Source: Cladobotryum mycophilum (Eukaryota > Ascomycota > Sordariomycetes > Hypocreales > Hypocreaceae). Taken from it: a DNA stretch of 64,000 nt. The notes below the pieces were generated by a model. The model did not search any database. It was not told the DNA's origin and saw only the letters and a list, made by a program, of their open reading frames with translations. Below, piece after piece: positions 54,044 through 64,000 of the stretch. A program made the translations under genes and the position numbers. Location: positions 5,952,001 to 6,016,000 of the forward strand of contig CM071589.1 in the NCBI GenBank assembly GCA_036429605.1, in the 5' to 3' direction. The first letter of the stretch is position 1. Each line of letters starts with the position of its first letter.

Positions 54044-56634
54044 ATGAATCTCTTCCGAGCCGTCTCTCGATCTCGAATATCCTACTCTGTTGCGAAAAGC
54101 GTCGTATATCGAAGATACTCTTCAGTCACCATGGAGTCGTTGAAGCTCCAGAGTTCGCTCAAGCCTGGCGCCCCAGTCCCTTTCGTTCCAATTGAAGCAG
54201 GAAAGGTGTCCTGGTACGCCTGCGGTCCGACCGTTTACGACAAGAGTCATCTGGGACATGCTCGCAACTATGTTTCGACCGATATCATCAGACGCATCTT
54301 AATGCACTACTTCGGTTTCAAGGTCAACTTTGTCATGAACATTACGGACATTGATGACAAGGTATGGATTTTTCTCGCCCGAGGAAATTGAGCAGCAAGC
54401 TCATCATCATCACGTAGATCATTATCAAGGCTCGCCGGCAGAGATTGCTTGAACTCGAAAAGAACAAGTCGTACACCAAGGAGGAGCTCACAAAACTAGC
54501 ACGCGATGCCTTTACAGCCTATGCAAAGAGCAGCCTTCCGTTGCTCGTGGAGAATGGTGCCGAAATAGACGAGTCAAATTATGCGACCCAAAGAGACACG
54601 GCTTACGGTCGAGTGTTGGCTGGTGGCACAATATCGGGAGAAGGCAAACCAAGCGATGCCGAGGCCAAGGTCAAGATGCACCTCAACAACATGGATTCAG
54701 CAGCACAGGCTATCAAAAACGGGTCGATTTTTCCGGGCACTGACGAAATTTTCCTCCCCTATCTCGACTCACTCTACAAGGAGACAATTGATACCCGAGA
54801 CCAGACCATGTTCACGGATCTCACAAAAAGTATGGAGGATCTTTTCATGGCCGACATGGATGCCCTCAATGTCTTGAGACCGGATCACATCACTAGGGTT
54901 ACAGAGTATGTCCCCCAGATTGTCGAGTTCGTGGAGAGAATTGTAGAAAAGGGGTTCGCGTACGAGTCTGAAGGTTCCGTTTACTTTGACATTGGCTCCT
55001 TCGAAAAAGCTGGAAATACATACGCTCGCCTCCGACCGGATAGCAAGAATGACAAGGCTCTGCAAGAAGAGGGTGAAGGATCCCTGTCCAAGAATCTGGG
55101 AGGTAAGAAGGGCGCTGGCGATTTCGCATTGTGGAAGAAATCGAAGGCTGGCGAACCGTTTTGGCCCAGTCCCTGGGGCGATGGCCGACCAGGCTGGCAT
55201 ATCGAATGCTCAGTGATGGCATCTGATGTTCTTGGTGCTCAGATGGATATTCACTCTGGTGGTATTGATCTTGCCTTCCCCCATCATGATAACGAGCTGG
55301 CGCAAAGTGAAGCCTATTTCTGCGAACATGACAAAGGCGAGCACACTTGGGTCAAGTACTTCCTTCATATGGGCCATCTCTCCATCGCTGGTTCCAAAAT
55401 GTCCAAGTCTCTCAAGAATTTCCAGACAATTCAAGATGCTCTGGCTACCACTTATACATCAAGAAGCATGCGCACTGTTTTCCTGATGGGCAAGTGGAAT
55501 GATGGCGTTGAAATCTCTCCTGACATGAGAGCTCAAGCCGACAACTGGGAATCAACCGTTAGCGTATGTATTCCTCGAAATATTTTAATTTGATGTTTGC
55601 TAACTTGAAGGCAGAACTTTTTCACAAACACAAAGTCATGGCTAGCAGAGGCCGGAATTGAGAGCGGCGTCAAGTCACTTAGCATTACTGATAAGCCCAT
55701 CACTGGTCTGCTGGCTGAGCTCGAACAAGCCAAGAAGGAGCTGGAAGCAGCTCTTGTAAATTCGATCGATACCCCTCGAGCCATGCTTGTTATCTTGAAG
55801 TTGGTCAACACAGCCAATAGCTACATCAAGGACAACAAAGACGTTGACCTTGCAGAGGTTGAAGCCGTTGCTAGGTGGATTACGAAGCTGGTGGGCATCT
55901 TTGGCTTGGACCCCAACGCCAAGGCGCCATATGAAGGCCTTGGCTGGACATCTGCCATCTCCGAGGATACTGACCCAGAAACTGCTGTTCAACCTTATGC
56001 AGCTGTGCTTGAGAAGGTCAAGGGAGAGGTGTCCAGTCTATCTCTTTCCAACGACGCTGTGTCTACACTCTTGGCCAAAGATCCGACATCCGAGTTTAAA
56101 TCGCTTGCTGAGGGTGGTTCTCGTGATATTGAGAGGCTCTCGCTTCCATATGTTCGGGTCGTATCTCAGATCCGCGATGAACTTCGTCGCACAGTGTCTA
56201 CCCAGGAGCCAGAGACAAAGAAGGCTATTCTGGTCATCACTGACCGTATTCGTGATCACGATCTTACCAACTTGGGTGTCTACCTTGATGACCGGCCCGA
56301 CAACCAGCCCTCGCTCATCAAGTTTGTGCCTGCCGCAGAACTCATTGCTGCTAGGGAGGAAAAGGCAGCTCGGGAGGCCGAAAAGGCCCAGAAGAAAGAG
56401 GAGGCTAGGTTAGCACGTGAAAAGGCAGATCAGGAGGCGAGAGAGAAGGCCAAGGTCCCTCCTGAGGAATTGTTCAAGAAGGACGAAAGGTACAGTGCTT
56501 GGGACGAGCAAGGACTTCCAACCAAGATGAGGGATGGTAGCGACGTACCCAAGACTCAGCTAAAGGCGCTCAAGAAGGCATGGGAGAAGCAAAAGAAGGC
56601 GCATGAGGATCTGAAGGCTAAAGGTGGTCTATAA
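54044..56634 (+). CDS. Cysteinyl-tRNA synthetase, probably both mitochondrial and cytosolic
   Basis: Exons 54044-54361, 54418-55563 and 55615-56634, all phase 0, give 827 residues. The first ATG adds a mitochondrial-type presequence (MNLFRAVSRSRISYSVAKSV followed by VYRRYSS); a second in-frame ATG at 54131, in a better context (CACCATGG), gives the cytosolic form MESLKLQSSLKPG. Class I signatures: WYACGPTVYDKSHLGHARNY (HIGH-type HLGH) with zinc-ligand Cys, GWHIECSVMA, DLAFPHHDNELAQSEA, and KMSKSLKNF. The C-terminal extension is a K/E/A-rich coiled coil (residues ~700-760) typical of eukaryotic cytosolic enzymes. No second CysRS is in the window; many fungi use one gene for both compartments. 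Confidence 0.95.
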
Positions 56635-57405
56635 ATGCAACCTAGAAGGAAGTGTCCATCAACTGAGATTTCAAGCATTTACTTGGGAGCGCAAAAGAGT
56701 GATAATTGTGCACCTTTGATTTGGCGACGAAGCGATGCTGCAAAAGCCAACTTCGATCGATAGCGAGACTTCTCGAGAACGAGAACTGCCCAAAATACTA
56801 CCTGATAGTAATGACCAGTAATATGGATGGTGCCGGTATAGCCAATAGCCATCAATACAGGATTCCGAATAGGTTAGTATAAAATAGTTGGTGGTCTGAC
56901 TACGGACCGTTTAAGCACTGCTCAAGTAGAACTAACAAAGAGCTGGCAGTTAATAAAAATGATCTTCGATTTGCTACTGACAGCTACCACCCAATGGCAA
57001 CCAGATCAAGTCGATTTGCCAACAATTAACCGAATCTGTGTGTAATACTAGGCAATAAGTTTGCCCAATCAATCTTGGGCATTACTCCAGAGAGCTTCAT
57101 CAGCACTTCAAGGTGTGGCGGGGTCAGGCTCCTGACAGCCCACCTCTCTTCTTAACCCCATGTCCATGTCCTTTTCAAGCGCTCCCATTCCCCCGGGTTT
57201 CTCTCATTCATATCTATTATTCCAAATTATTTCCTTCCTCGCGTGATTCTCATCTATTCCATCGTCATATCATCGCCAGCAGTGTCTCCATCGTCCACAT
57301 ACTACGGCAGGGCAAGTTCATGCATAGTTGGTTGCATTTCCCTATGCTCCGTGCAACAAAGCGATATACCTAGGCTTCTTGGCTCTGAAAGGCGTAAGAG
57401 GCAAG
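56635..57405. other. Intergenic between cysteinyl-tRNA synthetase and DUF6604 gene
   Basis: 3' UTR plus promoter/leader; C/T-rich from about 57140 to 57300. The next gene's frame is open back to 57328 but without an ATG. Confidence 0.4.
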
Positions 57406-60321
57406 ATGAGAATTCAGAACTCTTACCTGGAATACAAACGGGACACTCGGCATCTATTGTATTGGATGATCCGAGCTTCCAATGCCATCATCAAATCACT
57501 GGCCGCCGCTGGTGATGAATCAGCTCTGGGACTCAATGCCACAGGGCAGGTTCCAGTGTCCAGCCTGGTGCCCATCTCTGAGCTCATTGCCAAACACTTG
57601 AACAATATCCCATCCACCATCTATCGACTCTTTCGCTCGGTGATCGATCTGCGCTCTGCACATCATCAGCAATTCCAGCAGCTTGCGTCCCTGCATCCCG
57701 ATTCCGAAGTGGAAGAAAGCAACGACAAGCACAAGTTCTTCATCGACACTTTGACCGAGGCCTTTGAGATACTGGGTGGTAATGCCTGGCTGTCAAAGCA
57801 AAAGGCTCATGGCTCAAAGACAGAGGATATTGAAGAGGACATTGACCAGGTGATTTTCAGCAATAAATTTTCAGCTCTCAAAGTGAGCGAGGCGGCGGAG
57901 AATGGGGATGAATATGATAACGTTGACGATGATGAGTCTGGCGGAGAATCCAGGCCGTATCAGCGGCGACAGAAACGAACACCAAAAGGAAAAGGCAAGA
58001 AAGGCAAAGGAAAGAAGACAAAACAGAAGCGCCAGACTAAGGAGCAAAATATCGATGACGTTCCTTTGGAGAGCTACCGCATTATCGAAGGCGAGAAAGG
58101 CATCATGACTGAGTACCTCATGTCTGTCATTGCCTTGACCCAAAGGTGGGTTGAGCTTCGACTATATGTTCAAGAGCTCTGGATGGAGGTGGCATACGAC
58201 AATCTAAATGGCGCTGTGGCAGGGACTCTCTCCAATATCGCCATCAACATGATTAAGCAATCAGAGTCGATCATATTTGTAGACTTCCCCGGGCATGATT
58301 CTTACGAAACCATCATGAACACCATCACTCGCGGGGATCCTGAAAAGACTCAAAAGAATCTACAAGAGGCCCTCGCTTCATGGACATCTACATTGGAAAT
58401 GGACATCAAAGAGATATTCTTAATATACGCATACAGAGACCTAGTGGACTTTATCGAGGATTTTCAAAAGACTCGCAGCGGGAAACCGACGAGGCCAATG
58501 CTGAACGAAATTGGAAACTGGGATCCAAACCTCAAACTTGAAGGCGCTACCGATGAGGAGAGACTCAAGTGGAGAAGGTCGTACACTATCAACTGGTTAT
58601 ATGATTTAGTCAACGTCTTCTCGCACGTTGTTGTTCAGAAAAACACAATGTACGGCGAGAAGCACCGCTATGAGCTAGTGGATTGGTCTCCTCAAGGTCC
58701 ATGGGCTCTGGAGCGTCGCCTCTTTGGCATCAATGAATTTGCTGGAGAGGTCACGAAGCTGGCAATGCTAAAGCCAGGAGCAGACTTTCGGAAGAAGATA
58801 CAACCACACCTCGTATTTCAGCTCCAATGCATCGTTGATTCGCTGACCGCCTCACGTGGCTGGTCAATCACTCCACTCAGGAGTCGTACTGTCACCAAAC
58901 CTGCGACAGGCTTTCAACCACGACGAGATGTGGATTTGTTCTTGGATCGCGAGGGTAAGCGGCTAGGCAAAGGGTTTCTTATTGGCGTCTACGCTCTGCT
59001 CAATCTCCTGGAGAAGTCCGAGACGACCACGGGAAGTAGTGAGATTCGCCAAACCCTCCATGAGGTTATGAAACTCATGTCAGTCGAGTTCATAAGTTGG
59101 CTGGGTGAATCCAAGTACACGCATGGCCTAGAGACCATCCCTCCTTCGCGGTTCTCAAACACCAACTCCAATGGATTATGGGAGTATTCCCCGTTTCTCT
59201 GCGGCGTCGGCCTCATGGAGAGCCTCGAAATCGCCTACCGCTTGAGCATGTTGGTCTGGGAGAGCCTCCTGGAGCCCATGCTAGCCATGCACTTGCACAA
59301 CATGCTTGTACAGAAAAAGTACCTTTCAGAACCCGTTGAAACATTCGCAGGCTTGGAGGCCCTGTTTCCAGGGGTGTTTTTTGCAAAAGAAGCGCCAAAG
59401 TCAGACTTTTGGAGTGCTCTGAACAAGCACGCCATGGCACATGGCAGTCGCCGCACTGAGCGCGAACGCCGAGCCAACGTTCGAGCTGCTGCAAAGGCGA
59501 ACGATGTTCATCATATGTTGAGCCTTGTCAACAACCGTTTCTTCAAGCAAAAGTCGAATCTTGTCCTCTATCGAGAGGCGGACTGGGACCCGGACAGGAT
59601 TCCCGAAAGCGATATCCAGCCCTGGTGCTTTCTCAGCATGATACGCATCAGTCAGACAAAGAGTTTCATCGACCCGGTAACTGGAGAGCGGCGATTAGAA
59701 GACACGGATCTAGTTAAGAGAAAGAGGGCCATGGGCTTTGTCGACAAGTATTTGATGAGTTTTGGACCGGGTCTCCGAGAGTCAATGGACTACAGGAATC
59801 AACTCCTTTCGCACATGGAAAAACATCTTCCGGATGGATGGACGACCGAGTCACTGCCTAATCTCACACCGGGGAAGAATAAATCCCAGGAGGAAGAAGC
59901 TGGCGCTATATCAGACAGCACCCTTTTGGATTTGCTGAAGATTGATATAAACGAGGACGTCGAGGGCATGCGACCCACTTCTAGTCTCAATTATCCTTGG
60001 ATCACCGGACGCATGGTGCACGTCTTCATCGAGCTCGAGAAGCAGCTCGAAGGTCTCAAAAACAGAACCTACATGGCGATATACGGCGAAGACGTAAAGA
60101 TTTCCTCCAACAAGAGAGTAGCACTCACGGTAGAGATCCTAAAGGGGTACGACGAGGAGTGCATCAAAGTGCTGGTGGATATATTCGAGGATCATAGAGG
60201 GGAGAATCTGGTTGATAATATTTACTGGGAGAAGCTGGACCTGAACTTGGGGAGGGTGAAGAGAGCGGCTGAGAAGGCGAGGGCACAACAGAGTGAGGGA
60301 CCGAGTTGTTGTGTAATGTGA
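57406..60321 (+). CDS. DUF6604-type fungal protein with C-terminal CaaX-like motif
   Basis: From ATG 57406 (MRIQNSYLEYKRDTRHLLYW) the single-exon frame encodes 971 residues. The first ~260 residues match the fungal DUF6604 layout: YLEYKRDTRHLLYWMIRASN, a helical stretch, then an acidic patch and a very basic one (TPKGKGKKGKGKKTKQKRQT). The remaining ~700 residues are helical without a domain I can name. The protein ends GPSCCVM: Cys-Cys-Val-Met fits a CaaX box whose Met favours farnesylation, suggesting membrane attachment; this is inference. DUF6604 proteins are expanded in ascomycetes and their function is unknown. Confidence 0.8.
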   Translation: MRIQNSYLEYKRDTRHLLYWMIRASNAIIKSLAAAGDESALGLNATGQVPVSSLVPISELIAKHLNNIPSTIYRLFRSVIDLRSAHHQQFQQLASLHPDSEVEESNDKHKFFIDTLTEAFEILGGNAWLSKQKAHGSKTEDIEEDIDQVIFSNKFSALKVSEAAENGDEYDNVDDDESGGESRPYQRRQKRTPKGKGKKGKGKKTKQKRQTKEQNIDDVPLESYRIIEGEKGIMTEYLMSVIALTQRWVELRLYVQELWMEVAYDNLNGAVAGTLSNIAINMIKQSESIIFVDFPGHDSYETIMNTITRGDPEKTQKNLQEALASWTSTLEMDIKEIFLIYAYRDLVDFIEDFQKTRSGKPTRPMLNEIGNWDPNLKLEGATDEERLKWRRSYTINWLYDLVNVFSHVVVQKNTMYGEKHRYELVDWSPQGPWALERRLFGINEFAGEVTKLAMLKPGADFRKKIQPHLVFQLQCIVDSLTASRGWSITPLRSRTVTKPATGFQPRRDVDLFLDREGKRLGKGFLIGVYALLNLLEKSETTTGSSEIRQTLHEVMKLMSVEFISWLGESKYTHGLETIPPSRFSNTNSNGLWEYSPFLCGVGLMESLEIAYRLSMLVWESLLEPMLAMHLHNMLVQKKYLSEPVETFAGLEALFPGVFFAKEAPKSDFWSALNKHAMAHGSRRTERERRANVRAAAKANDVHHMLSLVNNRFFKQKSNLVLYREADWDPDRIPESDIQPWCFLSMIRISQTKSFIDPVTGERRLEDTDLVKRKRAMGFVDKYLMSFGPGLRESMDYRNQLLSHMEKHLPDGWTTESLPNLTPGKNKSQEEEAGAISDSTLLDLLKIDINEDVEGMRPTSSLNYPWITGRMVHVFIELEKQLEGLKNRTYMAIYGEDVKISSNKRVALTVEILKGYDEECIKVLVDIFEDHRGENLVDNIYWEKLDLNLGRVKRAAEKARAQQSEGPSCCVM

Positions 60322-60699
60322 GAAAAAAAGAACTGTAGAGGTCATAACCTTTTAAAGGAAGGAAACCGAATAGAGAAATTAAGGTTGGAGTTATCATATG
60401 TGATTCATCATAGTTGCTTGACGAACGAAGAAAAGGTTATTTTGACAAGGTAAAGAAGAAGCTTTAGTTCCAGCCACCGTGGCTCTATCCCCCATCACTA
60501 GCCACACCCCACCATCTCCGATCGCACCCCGCCATCCCCTTCCGTTCACCTCCCTCCCGATCCGATCCAACAGCCACATCTTTCCTTTCCATCAACAACA
60601 ATCCTAATCAACCCCTTCTGTTCTCCCCCTCCCGCCCTCCTCCATCATAACCCACATACAAAAGCCTCCGCGCGCATTAGATACCAAACCTCTCCCACC
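60322..60699. other. Intergenic upstream of the E2 gene
   Basis: 3' UTR of the DUF6604 gene and a C-rich promoter/leader (60480-60660). Nothing else recognised. Confidence 0.4.
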
Positions 60700-61288
60700 A
60701 TGGCCCAATCAACAGCCCACCGCCGCCTCCTCCAGGAATACCGCGCCTTGACAAACAACCCCCCGAAGGCATCACCGCGGGCCCCGTCTCGGAAGACGAC
60801 CTGCTGCACTGGGAGTGCCTCATCCAGGGCCCCGAGGGAACGCCCTTTGAGGGCGGCGTTTTCCCTGCTGAGCTCAAGTTTCCAAAGGATTACCCGCTTG
60901 CCCCGCCGAGCATGAAGTTCCTCTCCGAAGTGTGGCATCCCAATGGTAGGGAAACCCTCCCCTTCTTAAGCAAATGCCTGATGGAAAGCTTCAAACGGAA
61001 GAAGTTGATTAAACTGACCATGGCAATGAATCAGTCTACCCCAGCGGCCTCGTCTGCATCTCCATCCTCCACCCTCCCGGCGACGACCCAAACCACTACG
61101 AACACGCCTCCGAGCGCTGGTCCCCCATCCAGTCCGTCGAAAAGATCCTCATCTCCGTCATGAGCATGCTCGCGGAGCCCAACGACGAGAGCCCCGCCAA
61201 CGTCGAGGCCGCCAAGATGTGGCGCGATCGCCGCGACGAGTACGAGAGGGTCGTGCGTGATAGCGTCAAGCGCATGCTCGGGTTGTGA
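60700..61288 (+). CDS. ubc7: Ubiquitin-conjugating enzyme E2, Ubc7/UBE2G2 type, one-base frame break
   Basis: Exons 60700-60945 and 61035-61288. MAQSTAHRRLLQEYRALTNN is followed after a C6 run (60759-60764) by EGITAGPVSEDDLLHWECLI in another frame; the family requires one more base there (C7). With it the product is 166 residues, the normal length. Landmarks: WHPN before the intron, YPSGLVCISILHPPGDDPN with the catalytic Cys and the acidic loop specific to Ubc7/Cdc34-type E2s, and SVEKILISVMSMLAEPNDES. Ubc7 works with Cue1-like anchors and Hrd1/Doa10 ligases in ER-associated degradation. No GT/AG pair can splice around the break, so it is a lost base in the DNA or in the consensus. Confidence 0.9.
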
Positions 61289-61580
61289 GCATGACGAAGA
61301 AAATGGAATGGACAAAGTTTATACACAAATAAAGGGGAGCATATGCTCAAGGGCAGAAAGCATGCGGACTTGGTAGATATCTTGGGGTGGGGGTTTTTTT
61401 TACTTTTCTTTCGGTTGTGACGGGATTTAGGAATAAGGGCATAGCACGGCGTAGAGATTCATTTTCACTTTTTGGGAACCAAGAATTTAATTCATATCCA
61501 TAAGCGTTCAAGACAAAGAACCCGCTCGCCTTTTTCTTCTAACACCAACGCCCGCCCCCTGAAATATGCCATGCCATGCC
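61289..61580. other. Convergent spacer
   Basis: 3' ends of Ubc7 and the auxilin-like gene meet here; UTR sequence only. Confidence 0.4.
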
Positions 61581-64000
61581 TCATAGTCCGTTTTCCGCTT
61601 TGAATTTATCCCAACTCTCGTTTATCGTGCTAAATACCAACCCGGCAATGAGTCTAACCTCTGTGCTCGCGTCTTGTGGAAGCTACACACTCACTCCGTC
61701 AGCATCACTTCTCAAAAACAGCGGCATTCTTTTTTTTTTTTTGATGGGCATTCTCACCTTATCAGGATGTGTCTTGGCAATGGCCTTCATGTACGAAATC
61801 TTCACCTTGTTAGGCTGGAGCAGCTCATGCAGTCCGACCTTCTTCCACCCGCTATTCTCCCACAAGACATTGTCTAGACTCGATATCAGCGCTCGAAGGT
61901 TATCCCTCTTTCCATCCCGCCAGGCCGACACTTTGGCATCCACCTTATCTGTCAGGGCAAACTTCTCATCGTCTTCTTTAGCAGCGGCTTCATTCGCCTC
62001 CCGTAACCTAGTAACAGCCTCGGAGCTCTTCTGAGGGGCCAAGCTGGCAGACGGTGGCGGTCGAGGCTTTGCTACGGGTTTGGCCACAACCTTGGGTTTC
62101 GGTGTGAGGGCCTCCTGGCAGCGCTGACGACCTTTGATGGCTGTAGGTCCGCCAACGCCAGCTTCGACACATGACTGCCACACGGTCCCAGCATCTGCCC
62201 ATTTCTCCATTTGTTCCAAAGCCTCTGCCTTTCTGCTTAGTGCCTTTCCGTAGAACTCCTTCATGTCCTTGTTCTCATCTTGGCCACTTTCGTTCCTCAC
62301 AGCCACCATTTCGCCATGTCCATTTCCCGGGCCAATAATTTTCAGCGCCTCATCTGCATCCGTGACGGCTTGTTTGGGTTCTCCCGTTTTCAAGGCCGTC
62401 AAGGCTCGATTTGTGAGCAGCAGAATCATCAGAGGATGAGTAGCAGGAATGGAAGTTATTGAGGCTGTATATGATACATGAGCCGAAGCATAGTCGCCTC
62501 GCTTGAAGTGTGCTGTGCCCTGATGCCGGTATTTCGTTGATGACTGCAAGGCATCTTGACCGACGGGGGTATCTGACGAGTTGGTTTGGGGGTCATCTTG
62601 CGTGGGACTGGAGCTGCTTGGGGACGAGTAGTGGGAGCCGGACTTTGGCGCTGGAACGGCTGTTGAGGAGCAGGTGATGACGGCTTTGGAGCTTGCGTGT
62701 TGAAGAGTAGATCAGGTTCGGGTTCGGATTTCTTGGGCTCTGGAGCAGGGCTAGACTTTTTCCTCCTACTAACAGAAATCGAGAAGCTGTCATCATCATC
62801 CACCTTAAGCCTGTCAAGTCTTGAGCGTGCATCGGATATCGAAGCTGGCTGTGGTTGCTGCTGCCATCGAGGTGCAGGACTGTTTCGACTCGGCGGTCCA
62901 GACGATGGTGCTGGAGATTGTCCTCTTGGAACCTTTGGCTCTGAATGCTGTCGGCTACCGCTCTGCATTGGTTTTTGTACTCGACCGCCGGACTCCAACA
63001 TGAGCGCCTCGTCCGTGACATCAGCTTTAGTCGGCCGCGGCCTCGGCTGTGTTTGCGCCTGTTGAGCCTCACGCATCCACTTTGGTTGGTTAGGATCTCC
63101 GTCTTGCTGAAAATCAGAAACTGCTTGTTGCATCTTCTTTTGTCCAGTCTTCCAGAGAGAGTTTGCCGACTTGAACAAGCTAGTTCCCACAGCTGCAGCT
63201 GACTTGGCCAAGTCAACCTCACCCCTAGCAGGAGATCTGCTTTCATTCCGAGATTGATCTCCGACTGCAGGAGAGTTTCGGCCTTGGGAAGTTTTTCCTT
63301 GTGTAGTTTCTTTAGCCTTTCTATGAGCCTCGTCCAAGAGCCAGTTAGCTGCAGCCTGGGCATTGAATCCGGATCCGCTTTCCACCAAACCTCGCCTGGC
63401 TTGTTCTGGTGAAAACCCGTAGTCTACCAGCTGCGCGACAGCCTTATCAAATGGATCCTTATTTGTTCTCGGAACTCGTTCTAGATTCCTCTCAATGGGC
63501 TCATCATCGTCTGACGAACTCGAGTCATCTTCGATAGGCTTGCCGGGCTCGGCTCGTGGCGCATGTCGAGATGCCTGGCGGGCTGCTTGTTGTTTCGCCT
63601 CTTGCTCTCTTCGGATTTCGTCAACCGGTCGCGCAAGGTCGCCAAGGAAGTCAAAGTCATCGGTAGCAGCTGGTACCGGCCGAGAGGTTCCAGCGGAAAC
63701 ATTTGGTTTCAACTCGGTCAATCCAAAAGGATCGTCATCGTCAACCTGAAACACCCCATTCGTAGTAGAGCTCGTTTTCGCAGTCCATGCTGTCGGATCG
63801 CTTAAATCAAGGCCCTTTTTCTCGGGCTGTGGCGGGGGGTAGTGGCTCGCATTGTCCACCTTTGTATCCCTGTTGAATGCTGCAAAGAGGTCATCGTCAT
63901 CGTTCTTGGCACCATTGACCGGCGCAGGTTGTGGCGGTGCGGGACTGGGCGTGAATCCTCGCGAACCTAGCGTATCCCACTGTTGTCCATTTCCAAACTG
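61581..64000 (-). CDS. Swa2/auxilin-like clathrin uncoating J-protein (5' partial), one-base frame break
   Basis: The gene enters from beyond the right edge; the frame is open to base 64000 with no start codon. Visible order: a DDDDDLFAAF acidic/DLF motif, a UBA domain (DPFDKAVAQLVDYGFSPEQ to ANWLLDEAH), long disordered S/P/Q linker, TPR-like region (KYRHQGTAHFKRGDYASAH onward), and a C-terminal J domain with ISYMKAIAKTHPDK containing HPD. The last exon, 61682-61581 (LPQDASTEVRLIAGLVFSTI to stop), follows a 75-bp intron at 61757-61683. This UBA-TPR-J layout is that of yeast Swa2, which recruits Hsc70 to strip clathrin coats. A C5 run on the coding strand (plus-strand G 62565-62569), between RQIPP and VGQDALQ, has one base too few for the frame. 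Confidence 0.85.
61683..61757 (-). other. Last intron of the auxilin-like gene
   Basis: Donor GTGAGA directly after the HPDK codons, acceptor GTGTAG; it contains a poly-A run on the coding strand (T run at about 61730-61742 on the plus strand). Reading through it would truncate the J domain. Confidence 0.85.

Noticed and set aside
62593..63363. 256-codon alternative minus-strand frame in the auxilin-like gene
   Set aside because: Same region is covered by the UBA-containing frame with recognisable domain; the alternative is low-complexity.

Overview
The window is nuclear DNA of a filamentous ascomycete (Pezizomycotina; probably a sordariomycete, which is inference). Grounds: many genes with short 50-130 bp GT-AG introns and CTRAY-like branch points, 1-1.5 kb gene spacing, DUF6604, CipC and Zn2Cys6 families, GH18/GH31 enzymes, and one transposon reduced to extremely AT-rich DNA in the manner of repeat-induced point mutation (RIP).

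Layout. 0.6-12.8 kb: three minus-strand genes, a Rad9/Crb2-like checkpoint BRCT protein, a long WW-domain protein whose reading frame holds one in-frame TAG, and an EF-hand MscS channel. 12.8-15.8 kb has no convincing gene. 15.8-26.2 kb is accessory-looking: an allantoate-permease-type MFS transporter, a monocarboxylate-transporter-type MFS protein, a divergent Zn2Cys6 regulator (frame broken twice at homopolymers), and a tandem triplet of small CipC-like genes. 26.2-27.9 kb holds an AT-rich relic and a degenerate minisatellite. 27.9-35.4 kb: an MDR oxidoreductase, glucosidase II alpha, nucleoside diphosphate kinase, and a mitochondrial DUF1279 (Mrx11/FAM210-like) protein. 35.5-39.4 kb is one Mutator-like element with ~100-bp terminal inverted repeats and a perfect 10-bp target duplication, inserted just upstream of the DUF1279 gene. 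39.4-42 kb is gene-free. 42-47 kb: a secreted Cys-containing protein, a GH18 enzyme without signal peptide, a secreted beta-propeller protein. 47.9-64 kb: a His-Me-nuclease-like protein, then mostly conserved housekeeping genes: Mmc1-like mitochondrial protein, SmD3, TRM61, cysteinyl-tRNA synthetase, a DUF6604 protein ending in a CaaX-like box, Ubc7, and a Swa2/auxilin-like J-protein that runs off the right edge.

How genes relate. TRM61 and cysteinyl-tRNA synthetase are divergent from a 432-bp shared upstream region and both act on tRNA. Glucosidase II and Ubc7 both serve ER quality control but are far apart. The two MFS genes and the regulator form a possible transport module. Four single-base losses at G/C homopolymers in three otherwise intact genes suggest consensus under-calling rather than true pseudogenes. 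I found no unprecedented multi-gene system; the most distinctive observations are the in-frame TAG, the RIP-eroded Mutator-like element, the CipC triplet, and the domesticated-looking nuclease fold.
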